A stretch of 39,195 nt of DNA, taken from contig CAIQAL010000033.1 of assembly GCA_903869825.1 (NCBI GenBank), positions 1 through 39,195 of the forward strand, given 5' to 3'. The position numbers and the translations under genes are program-made. This stretch comes from an uncultured bacterium. Lineage in GTDB: Bacteria > Patescibacteriota > Minisyncoccia > Phycocordibacterales > UBA9973. Under the pieces are notes generated by a model. The model was not told the origin of the DNA. It worked only from the letters and a program-made list of their open reading frames with translations, and searched no databases. This document shows, piece by piece, positions 32,107 through 39,195 of the stretch; position 1 is the stretch's first letter; the number at the start of each line of letters is the position of its first letter.

Positions 32107-32553
32107 TTAAATTTTCTTATGTACCTCTCTTTCAAGTTCTCCCACTTTTTCGGTCATTTTTTCCAACTCTTCTTGAATATCTACAATGTACTCCTCTTCT
32201 CCTTTTACTTCTGTCTCGGTTTTTTTACTCAAACGTTTTTCACCTTTCAGTCCTGAAAGAATTAATTCATTTCCAATGAAACTAGAAGTAAATGCTCCGG
32301 CTGCAAATAATATCACAATCCCGACGGCAAAAGAAAGCGGTCCATCCCACCAAGGGCTAGAAAAAGAGTCGGTCGTAAGGTTTCCTTGGAAGTAAGAGAT
32401 AAGGTTATGTACAAAATCAGTGGTATGCCATACTCCCCGCCAAAAAATAACTATCCCGATTCCAACAATCAAAGCATATAGCTTTGGTCGATGACTCAAG
32501 TAAATCCTCATTTTTTCTTCATATTTGGTCGAAAATGCCCGTATTTTCCCCAT
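32107..32553 (-). CDS. Two-helix membrane protein with a C-terminal coiled coil
   Basis: The 148-aa protein has a basic N-terminus, helix 1 (YALIVGIGIVIFWRGVW), an external loop (HTTDFVHNLISYFQGNLTTDSF), helix 2 (LSFAVGIVILFAAGAFTSSFI) and a charged cytoplasmic coiled coil (EEEYIVDIQEELEKMTEKVGELEREVHKK). The build suggests a scaffold or channel-like oligomer. No family is recognised. The stop lies 13 nt before sufS. Confidence 0.75.
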   Translation of the reverse strand: MGKIRAFSTKYEEKMRIYLSHRPKLYALIVGIGIVIFWRGVWHTTDFVHNLISYFQGNLTTDSFSSPWWDGPLSFAVGIVILFAAGAFTSSFIGNELILSGLKGEKRLSKKTETEVKGEEEYIVDIQEELEKMTEKVGELEREVHKKI

Positions 32554-32571
32554 AAGATTATCTTATCATAT

Positions 32572-33420
32572 TCAATTATTTTTGGCTTCAATAAGATTTT
32601 GTGGTTCTTCTTTTTTCCAATTTCTAGTACTTACAAGCACCACTCCAAGAATAATCGCTATTGTAAAAAACTTTCCAGTTAGATGCAAAGGGGTAGCAAT
32701 CACCTCGATAACTATAAGTGGAACAATCGCGTACATCCCAATTTTATAGGAGTGTTTGTATGAAAGGTCTATTTTTTTTAATCTTAAAAATCCCCATATT
32801 AATAGCGCAACAAAAAACAACCAAATTAAATGAAAAATTATAGTAAAAACAACAATAACCATAATAAATGGGATTAGGCAAATGGCAAAAAATATCAGAA
32901 AAAAAGGAAACACTTTACTAATCTTTTTTAATGCTATTTCCTTGTCGACAACGAGTGAAAGTTTATCATATTTTAAAATACGTATTTCTCCCCCGTCTTT
33001 TTTTTCACTAATAAACCCGTCAGAGGTCATGGCTATTTGGGTTTTATATTTTGACAAAACAGCCATATTTACGGTTTCATTTGGTAATAAAGCAAATATA
33101 TTTTCATTTGAATTATTTTCAGAGGCTCCGGAAATTTTTATTAAAAATGGCTCATTCGTGTTTGTTGTCATTTTCCCGTCTTTTATGGTAATAACTAAAC
33201 CATTTGGAAAATTAACCTCCACAAAATTTGAGACTTTTTTCTTAATAACAGGAGAAAAAATTAAAAGGATAATTATGCCTATAATTCCGAGACAAACACT
33301 CAAAAATAATGAAACTTTTAATAAAAAAATTATTCCGTCTTCTGACTTTTCATCTTTTATTTTTTTATAAAAATCACCTGAATGAAAAGTTAAACCTATT
33401 GTTTTTATAAAGTTTTTCAT
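32572..33420 (-). CDS. Integral membrane protein resembling DUF1189
   Basis: The 282-aa protein has one helix near the N-terminus (FLLKVSLFLSVCLGIIGIIILLIF), an extracytoplasmic domain with FPNGLVITIKDGKMTTNTNEPFLIKI, and four C-terminal helices. The P-xGL-x-I-x-DG-x-xxTN-x-EP pattern is the mark of DUF1189 proteins. Role unknown. It starts the minus-strand run towards sufS, ends in TGA and lies 59 nt from tRNA-Ser, which points the other way. Confidence 0.75.
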   Translation of the reverse strand: MKNFIKTIGLTFHSGDFYKKIKDEKSEDGIIFLLKVSLFLSVCLGIIGIIILLIFSPVIKKKVSNFVEVNFPNGLVITIKDGKMTTNTNEPFLIKISGASENNSNENIFALLPNETVNMAVLSKYKTQIAMTSDGFISEKKDGGEIRILKYDKLSLVVDKEIALKKISKVFPFFLIFFAICLIPFIMVIVVFTIIFHLIWLFFVALLIWGFLRLKKIDLSYKHSYKIGMYAIVPLIVIEVIATPLHLTGKFFTIAIILGVVLVSTRNWKKEEPQNLIEAKNN

Positions 33421-33479
33421 AAAAATATTTTAACATATTTCTCTTTTTTCCAGAAATAAGGTAGATTGTAAGAAGCATT

Positions 33480-33564
33480 GGAGGCGTCGCATAGCGGTCT
33501 AGTGCGCAGACCTGGAAAGTCTGTGTGGGGAAACCCACCGAGAGTTCGAATCTCTCCGCCTCCG
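33480..33564 (+). tRNA. tRNA-Ser (GGA)
   Basis: 85 nt with the long variable arm of class II tRNAs (TGTGGGGAAACCCACCG). The acceptor stem GGAGGCG/CGCCTCC is perfect with discriminator G. The anticodon loop CTGGAAA gives GGA. The T-arm is GAGAGTTCGAATCTCTC. CCA is not encoded. It borders the restriction island. Confidence 0.96.
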
Positions 33565-33616
33565 CGAGCAAGTGCTGAGTTATCCCGCACGAGGTGTGCA
33601 ATAATTTAAAGCATTA

Positions 33617-33642
33617 CAAAAAACACCTTACGGTGTTTTTTT
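33617..33642. terminator. Bidirectional terminator between tRNA-Ser and hsdR
   Basis: ACAAAAAACACC and GGTGTTTTTTT pair around TTAC, with an A-run before and a T-run after. It can end the tRNA-Ser transcript and the hsdR operon. Confidence 0.8.
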
Positions 33643-33655
33643 GTTTTAAAATTAA

Positions 33656-36022
33656 TTAGAGTTTTGAATACAAATGTTTTTGAAAATCAAAAAAAGTTGA
33701 ACGAATTAAATCAACATCTCCTAAAATATTTATGGCATCAGAGATAGCATTGTATTTCAAATTAAGTAATTGGGGTAATTTTTCTTCGCCTAATTCTTCA
33801 ACACCTTTTTCTTCATACTTAGAAAGTACAAAATCTAGAAATTCTTTATTCTTTTCATCAACTCCCGCAAAAATACTTTCCTTAGTATTACTTATTCTTT
33901 GTTGTCTGGTAATTAATGGGGTGTTATATGCTAAATAAGAAAGGACATCAAACAAATCACAATCTTCCGCATTAACTACTTTTTGAATATTGTCTAATTG
34001 TTCTAAGTCAATTCCTAAATCAAAAAGTCTTTTTAGAAATTCTTTTCTGGTTACTGGGTTAGACCATATTTTTCTTAACTCTTCTTCATCCTTAAATAAA
34101 TCTGGGAATACTCCATATATTTTAGTTATAAACTCTTCAGAAGAAAGCGGTTTCCCGTCTGCACCCCAAAAAGAAGTGGAAATCATATGTTGAATTTCTC
34201 TTTCTTTTCCATCTCGAAGTTTAATCTTTAATTTCCTTTTTATAGGATTTTCACATACACATGGTGATTCTCCGCATGTTTGACACACTTTGGGTGGTTT
34301 CTCGCATTTACATGGCTTTTTACCGCATATAGGGCAAACCTGAGATACACTTATCTCACATTCACATGGATCTTTTCCACATTTTGAACAAATTTCTGAT
34401 ACTGGATCACCGTCCCATTCTGGGTCAGCAAAGTGATGATATGCGTCTACAAAGTCATAAATTGTGAAGTACTCTTTTCCGTCAAATAGTCTAGTCCCAC
34501 GACCAATTATTTGCTTAAATTCAATCATGGAATTTACTGGTCTCATTAAAACAATATTTCGTATATTGCGAGCATCTACTCCAGTTGAAAGTTTTTGAGA
34601 AGTAGTTAAAATTGTTGGAATAGTTTTTTCATTATCTTGGAACTCTCGTAAAAATTGTTCTCCTCTAGCACCGTCATTCGCTGTAACACGAACACAGTAA
34701 TTCGGATCAGTGCTTTTTTTCATTTGATTTATTAAATCACGTACAGCCAAAGCATGATCTTGCGTTGCACAGAAAATAATTGTTTTTTCATTTTGGTTTA
34801 TACTATCTAATATTACTTGCACTCTTTTTGATTCACGTTCTTTAATAACAATTATTTTATTAAAATCTGCTTCCTCATAAATTTTTCCTTCTTCAACTTC
34901 ACCCTCAATGATTTGGTCATCAGAAGTATAAACATAATCATCGAGTGTGGTTTTGATTCTTTTGACTTTAAATGGAGTTAGAAATCAATCATTAACACCC
35001 TCCTTTAGGGAATAAATATATACTGGCTCGCCAAAATATTTATATGTATCTATATTGTCTTTTCTTTTTGGAGTGGCAGTAAGACCAAGTTGAACAGCTG
35101 GGGCAAAATATTCTAAAATTCCACGCCAATTACTTTCGTCGTTGGCTCCACCACGATGACATTCATCAATAATAATAAAATCAAAAAAATCTTTAGGGTA
35201 ATCTCCAAAGTACGGGGTATCATTAGAACCACTCATAAAAGTCTGGAAAATTGTAAAATAGATACTTCCGCTCATTGGTACTTCACCCTTTTTACGAATA
35301 TCTAAAGGATTAATACGAACTAAAGCATCTTTTGGAAATGAAGAAAAAGCATTGTACGCTTGATCAGCTAAAATATTTCTATCGGCTAAAAATAAAATTC
35401 TTGGTCGACGTTCACCGTCACGTTTTAATGTCCAACGAGTTTGAAAAAGTTTCCAAGCAATTTGAAAAGCAACTGCGGTTTTTCCTGTTCCCGTTGCCAT
35501 TGTTAAAAGTATTCTGTTCTTTTCCTCGGCAATAGAATTTAAAACATTGTTTATAGCAATTTCTTGATAGTAGCGTTTACCATATTCACCCTCATTAGGC
35601 ACATTATTAAATTTTGTCTTCCATTCATTTTGATCAGAAAATGTTTTATTCCATAGTTCGTCTGGAGTTGGAAAATTAGAAATATTCCCCTCATTTCCAG
35701 TTTTCATTGATATCTCATATATCTCTTTTCCGTTAGTTGCATAAGTGTAATCAATGTGTAATTTTTGTGCATAAACTTTCGCTTGTGTCACCCCCTCAGT
35801 AGCTTCTAGTTTTTCTGATTTTGCTTCAATCACACCAACTTTACGATTTTTATACACTAAAACATAATCAGCTATTTCTGGCTTACTGCGTATTCCACCA
35901 GTATAAATTTTGCCATCAGTAATTCTAAATTCACGAAGAATTTTTGACTCCTCGACTTCGCCCCAACCACTCGCCTTAAGCATTGGGTCAATATATTCAG
36001 CTCTTGTCTCTGACTCGTTCAT
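33656..36022 (-). pseudogene. hsdR: Type I restriction subunit HsdR, interrupted by an in-frame TGA
   Basis: The gene is one continuous frame of 788 codons broken only by TGA at 34985-34987 (codon 346). Before the stop are the PD-(D/E)xK nuclease (D52, E66, K68 in VGVIEAKSE), Walker A ATGTGKT (176-182), IIIDECHRGG and LTATPKR. After it the sequence continues FLTPFKVKRIKTT, then helicase motif VI QIIGRGTRLFDGK. Three tandem CxxCGxxPCxCE clusters lie in the second half. Related HsdR proteins read NDGFLTPFK here, so a GGA Gly codon probably became TGA. Without readthrough the 345-aa and 388-aa pieces (the latter from the ATG at 34822) would be separate and restriction lost. It starts 17 nt after hsdS and belongs to the EcoEI-like group. 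Confidence 0.9.
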
Positions 36023-36039
36023 AGTTTATTTTTACCACA

Positions 36040-37218
36040 TTAAAGCATCCCTGTAAACGCTTTTTTAAGGACTGACTTTTTGAGTTCTTCTAAAATAGCT
36101 AATTTTTGGGTATAAATTTTTTCTAGTTTTTTAGTTTGTATTGAAAGTTCATTAAGTTTTTTAACAATTATTTTTTGTTCTTTTAGTTTAGGTAAAAAAA
36201 TTATAAAATTTTCTAATTGGGTCTTTGTTATGGCTTGTCTAGTAGCTCCTTGTTCTCCGATTCCAAGCAACTGATCTTTATAATATTTTGAAGTTAATAA
36301 ATAATTTAAAAAAATAGAGTCAACGACTTCTTTTTTTGGTCTAATTATTGAAACATGCTGGTTAACTCTCCCAGGTAAATATTTATCAAGAAAAACACAG
36401 CATCTAGCAATAGAAGCACCCGTTATGTTTAACAAGACATCACCTCTTTCGAGGGTGACATTTAATAAATCTTTAGCTTGTTTTTCATCTATGAAAGCAA
36501 GATTTTTTTCTTTAAAGAATCTATCATGAACGTTCATACTTCTAATTAATGAAATCCCGTCTTTTTTATAAGATTCTTTTCCGCCCCTAGGTGTTGCTCC
36601 ACTTCCAATTTTTGTAGTAGCACCCTTTAGGGTATTTTTTGTCCAATGTTTTTTTGAGCCAGAAAATACGTTCTGCAAATTTGATTCAAATAGTTCTTTA
36701 GAATTATATAAATTTTTTTCAGCATTTTTCTTTACAGTTTCTATTTTAGTAAAAACTTCATTTAAAGTTTTTACAATTCGTTTTTGTTCTGCAATTACAG
36801 GTAATGGTATTTCGATATTTTTAATTTGACTTTTATTTATTGAATTAAACACTGCTCCACTATTGCCAGTAATTTCACTTTCATACATTTGAAAAAAGTT
36901 AAATAAAAAATCTTTATCTACTAGTTTATTTACCCTAATCAATGCAAGCCCACGACCAATGCAAATTTTTTCTGTAGCAAAATTTGTTGGTCCAACAGGG
37001 GCTCTTACAGACATTAAAATATCTCCTTCTTGTGCTTCTTTTGTGATTTTTGTAGTCCAGACAGTAGGTTTCCCAATATATTTTTTATTAAATTCTTTTT
37101 TACCTTGATAAAAAGGCAACCCATTGCCAGACTTATTATAAAATCTACCCTCTGGTGATTGACCAGCAATTACATCACAAATTTCACCTATTTTTTTTAT
37201 TTGCCATTTAGTATTCAT
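36040..37218 (-). CDS. hsdS: Type I restriction-modification specificity subunit HsdS
   Basis: The 392-aa protein has two target-recognition domains joined by helical spacers. TRD1 begins WQIKKIGEICDVIAGQSPEG; its conserved spacer starts IPLPVIAEQKRIVKTLNEVFTKIE. TRD2 begins HWTKNTLKGATTKIGSGATPRGG and ends with LPKLKEQKIIVKKLNELSIQTKKLE. The repeats set the bipartite DNA target of HsdM and HsdR. It looks intact. Its ATG overlaps the stop of the upstream 83-aa gene as ATGA, so translation is coupled. No hsdM is present in the window. Confidence 0.95.
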   Translation of the reverse strand: MNTKWQIKKIGEICDVIAGQSPEGRFYNKSGNGLPFYQGKKEFNKKYIGKPTVWTTKITKEAQEGDILMSVRAPVGPTNFATEKICIGRGLALIRVNKLVDKDFLFNFFQMYESEITGNSGAVFNSINKSQIKNIEIPLPVIAEQKRIVKTLNEVFTKIETVKKNAEKNLYNSKELFESNLQNVFSGSKKHWTKNTLKGATTKIGSGATPRGGKESYKKDGISLIRSMNVHDRFFKEKNLAFIDEKQAKDLLNVTLERGDVLLNITGASIARCCVFLDKYLPGRVNQHVSIIRPKKEVVDSIFLNYLLTSKYYKDQLLGIGEQGATRQAITKTQLENFIIFLPKLKEQKIIVKKLNELSIQTKKLEKIYTQKLAILEELKKSVLKKAFTGML

Positions 37219-37466
37219 AATATTTGTGACATTAATTGAAGTAAAAATCCAACAGATATAAGTATCATGCCAATGATCCCAAAATTTCTTTGTTTAATAC
37301 GATCTTGAACTTGAGGAAGTTTTACATTTTCTTCATCCTTATCGCTTGCCCATCTAGAAACACCAAGTTTTATAATTTCTTTTTTTGACATGAAAAGATT
37401 TAAGGTAAAAAATATACTGCCAATAAAAGATATTACTAACCCAATTGTATTTAAATAGTTATTCAT
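37215..37466 (-). CDS. Two-helix small membrane protein in the restriction operon
   Basis: The 83-aa protein has two transmembrane helices (about residues 6-26, TIGLVISFIGSIFFTLNLF, and about 63-82, FGIIGMILISVGFLLQLM) and a charged loop between them (KKEIIKLGVSRWASDKDEENVKLPQVQDRIKQR). Its start overlaps the end of the TIGR04141-like gene by 8 nt, and its TGA stop overlaps the hsdS ATG. This tight coupling says that it belongs to the operon. I know of no standard type I component of this kind; a membrane anchor or effector is possible. Confidence 0.8.
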   Translation of the reverse strand: MNNYLNTIGLVISFIGSIFFTLNLFMSKKEIIKLGVSRWASDKDEENVKLPQVQDRIKQRNFGIIGMILISVGFLLQLMSQIL

Positions 37467-38974
37467 TATTTTTTATTTTTTTACCTTTTTCATTTTTAAG
37501 ATTTTTTATTTTTACGAGAGAAACTTTAAATCCTAAATTGGTTAAACTTCTTGAAACATGCATTAACGTTAGGCGACTAAAGAACGGTATGTTTAGGTTA
37601 GATTTTGTATTACTTATAATTGCAAAAATAATTTCATAACTTTTCCCATCCATATTGGGTCTTTTGCTGATGTTGTTTATCTTGAATTCTCCGCTTAATA
37701 AATTTTCGTTAATTTTTTTACGAAACTTTGGATCAAGAAGAAAATTAGCAGATACGTAGCCTTGATTAAAAAGATGGCTTAGTACGCTTGACCCAGAGTA
37801 TCTTTTAACGTGTATGATTTGTTGATCTTTTGTATAAACATCACAAAACTCAAACTTACTTCTACCCTCTACTTGAATTTCTTTCCTATCTAAACAAAGA
37901 GCAGAATTAGAACTTGCAAGTTCTTTATTATAATGTTCTTCGTCAGTATGGTTATAATCAATAAAAGAAAATGTCGTAGTATTTTGTGGAATACTCTCAT
38001 AATATTCATTAACATCCTTTACGAGATTGTTGTTGACTGCATACCATTTACCCCCAGTTAAAAAATATGTCTCAGATCCTTTTGAATATTCAAAATATAA
38101 ACATTCATAAGTCATCCAATGTTCTTTTGTGTAACCATTGTCTTGATCAAAATGATAAACATGACTATTTTTTAAATCGTCAAGTGTTATCTCTTCTTTT
38201 TTAAAATCTTCTTTAAATGTTGAAATATGAAGATCATCCAGTATCTCATCTTTTTGTCTTGAAGAATATTTAAAACCACCATGATTACTCCAATCTAGAA
38301 TTTCTGGAACCGTTAGCCATAAATTATCTGGAGATTTTTTATTAATTTCTGCAAGTAATTTATTTTCTAAGTCGCCAATAACAAAAGGATCTTTGACTTC
38401 TTTTAAATTGTCTATCCAAGGGAACTTTTTTTTATAATCCTTCTTTTGATAGTTAGTAAGAAAAATTTCTAAAAAGTCATTCAAGTCGTCTATATCGCAC
38501 TTAAGCGATGCTCGCAGAGAATCTTTACCTGCTAATGTTTTTCCAAGTTTCTTGTCTTCAGATTCACCAGCAACACTTTTTAGTAAATCTTTTTCAACAT
38601 CAAAACCAAAGGTATCAGCAGAAACTGGATGTGATGATTGTATCCGAGTTTGTAGCCCCTCAGTCTCTAGTGTTTTTAAGTCTATACTTCTTATAGATTT
38701 TTCTTTTACAGAATTTAAGGTTGCTATAAGACCAAATCTTTCTTCCATAACGCCTTTTATCATAAAATGTCGACCCTCTGGACCAAATGCTAATGCAAAA
38801 AATCTATCTCTGACTTTTGTAATAAATAAACCAGAAGCACTCGAAGATGTTAATGGGAAATTATGTCCTGTAAATAAATTCAACCACTTGGGATGATTAG
38901 AGTTAGATCTTTTGTAGAAAAAGAATCCATTATCATTTATTTTTTCTTTCTCTAGTCCGTCTACGACGACATCT
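37459..38974 (-). pseudogene. TIGR04141/DUF6119-like protein, 5' end removed by an IS insertion
   Basis: The open frame continues from the IS border to the stop at 37459 (about 505 codons), but the only start codons are internal; TTG at 38883 gives 474 residues. Family-like strings are FFALAFGPEGRHFM, MEERFGLIATLNSV, IRSIDLKTLE, TRIQSSHPVSADTFGFDVEKDLLKSVAG and CLYFEYSKGSETYFLTGGKWYAVN. These match the sporadically distributed TIGR04141 family as I remember it; its role is not established, though it occurs near restriction systems. The missing N-terminus should be roughly 40-60 residues. Codons just inside the border (DVVVDGLEKEKINDNGFFFY) read well, so the break is exactly at 38974/38975. 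Confidence 0.7.
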
Positions 38975-39195
38975 TGGCCCTCCCCCCGAAATTAGTACAC
39001 CATCCTTGTATAATTATTAATTAATTTAGTAACATACAAGTATATGAAAAGACCCAAAATAGCTCCCGATTTGAAGGAGCAGATTATCAATCGTATTAAA
39101 AATGACGGAGTTACTGTTATCCAGGCAGCCAAAGAACATGGTATTTCCGAGGGCACTATCTATGCCTGGTTAGCCAAGAAAGTAAATGGTGCTCC
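38975..39195 (+). mobile_element. IS3-type insertion sequence, left end, partial
   Basis: The left end reads TGGCCCTCCCCCCGAAATTA then GTACACC, the usual TG-start, C-rich, xACAC pattern of IS3-family terminal repeats. A transposase OrfA starts at 39044. The boundary coincides with the point where the TIGR04141-like reading frame stops making sense. The element runs beyond the window, so the right repeat and target duplication cannot be seen. Confidence 0.65.
39044..39195 (+). CDS. Transposase OrfA (IS3 type), partial
   Basis: The visible 50 residues begin MKRPKIAPDLKEQIINRIKN and contain a helix-turn-helix, VIQAAKEHGISEGTIYAWLAKK, as in HTH_Tnp_1 proteins that bind the IS ends. The DDE catalytic domain (OrfB) should follow outside the window. 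A TATAAT (39008-39013) within the IS end may be its promoter. Confidence 0.75.
   Translation, partial: MKRPKIAPDLKEQIINRIKNDGVTVIQAAKEHGISEGTIYAWLAKKVNGA

Noticed and set aside
32094-32135. N-terminal extension of the cysteine desulfurase
   Set aside because: It would overlap the upstream gene by 29 nt and adds a basic stretch not found in the family.
33374-33601. 75-aa minus-strand ORF over tRNA-Ser
   Set aside because: It is the antisense translation of the tRNA gene and its flanks, a familiar artefact.
34248-34391. Short tandem repeats as a CRISPR array
   Set aside because: The periodic pattern is coding (Cys-rich motif of HsdR) and lacks identical DNA repeats with unique spacers.
34985-34987. 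Genetic code 25 (TGA read as Gly) for the whole organism
   Set aside because: rpoB, rpoC and other long Gly-rich genes contain no internal TGA, several genes end at TGA, and the 83-aa gene and hsdS overlap as ATGA. Only one candidate site exists.

Overview
The window looks like a chromosomal segment of a Patescibacteria (CPR) bacterium, most likely of the Parcubacteria type. The inference rests on low GC, a compact RpoB (about 1056 aa) and RpoC (1200 aa), a Lys-rich N-terminal extension on RpoD, many short membrane-anchored or secreted proteins typical of that group (PG-binding plus Ig-like, Gmad2, DsbA-like), tRNA genes without an encoded CCA end, and almost no Shine-Dalgarno motifs before the start codons I inspected. 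Several promoters lie so close to the start codon that leaderless mRNAs are likely. TGA acts as a stop: no conserved long gene has an internal TGA apart from one site in hsdR, and one gene pair overlaps as ATGA.

Layout. 1-900: a DsbA-like thiol oxidoreductase on the + strand. 916-11226 (minus): the information-processing core, rpoBC with a strong promoter and long leader, then dnaG-rpoD, preceded by a DUF1059 gene. 11300-15120: a patchy accessory stretch holding a secreted PG-binding protein, a secreted Ala/Lys/Thr-rich protein, an ECF sigma factor with a small membrane partner, a NUDIX-nucleotidyltransferase fusion, and decayed gene remnants (a histidine-kinase tail and two homologous C-terminal fragments) in the spacers. 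15229-15630: tRNA-Asp, tRNA-Met and initiator tRNA (minus). 15693-23644 (minus): a membrane HEPN-like protein, gatC-gatA, a membrane-quality cluster (lemA, slipin, Gmad2 protein, small anchored protein, htpX), and secD-secF. 23734-33420: a single-chain phenylalanyl-tRNA synthetase, two tiny membrane proteins, a UvrD-like helicase with a RecB-type nuclease domain, a DUF475/TerC-like protein, a cupin, a membrane DsbA-like protein, a SufS-type cysteine desulfurase and two membrane proteins.

33480-39195: tRNA-Ser marks the edge of a defence island. On the minus strand, tightly coupled genes encode a TIGR04141/DUF6119-like protein, a two-helix membrane protein, a type I specificity subunit (HsdS) and a type I restriction subunit (HsdR). 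No hsdM is visible. hsdR carries an in-frame TGA where a Gly would be expected, and the TIGR04141-like gene is cut at its 5' end by an IS3-type element that runs off the window. The island therefore looks degraded or silenced.

The most unusual observations are this coupled four-gene restriction-like operon with its double lesion, the near-identical non-standard promoter shared by the ECF sigma gene and the NUDIX-nucleotidyltransferase gene, and the homologous coding fossils on both sides of the sigma operon.
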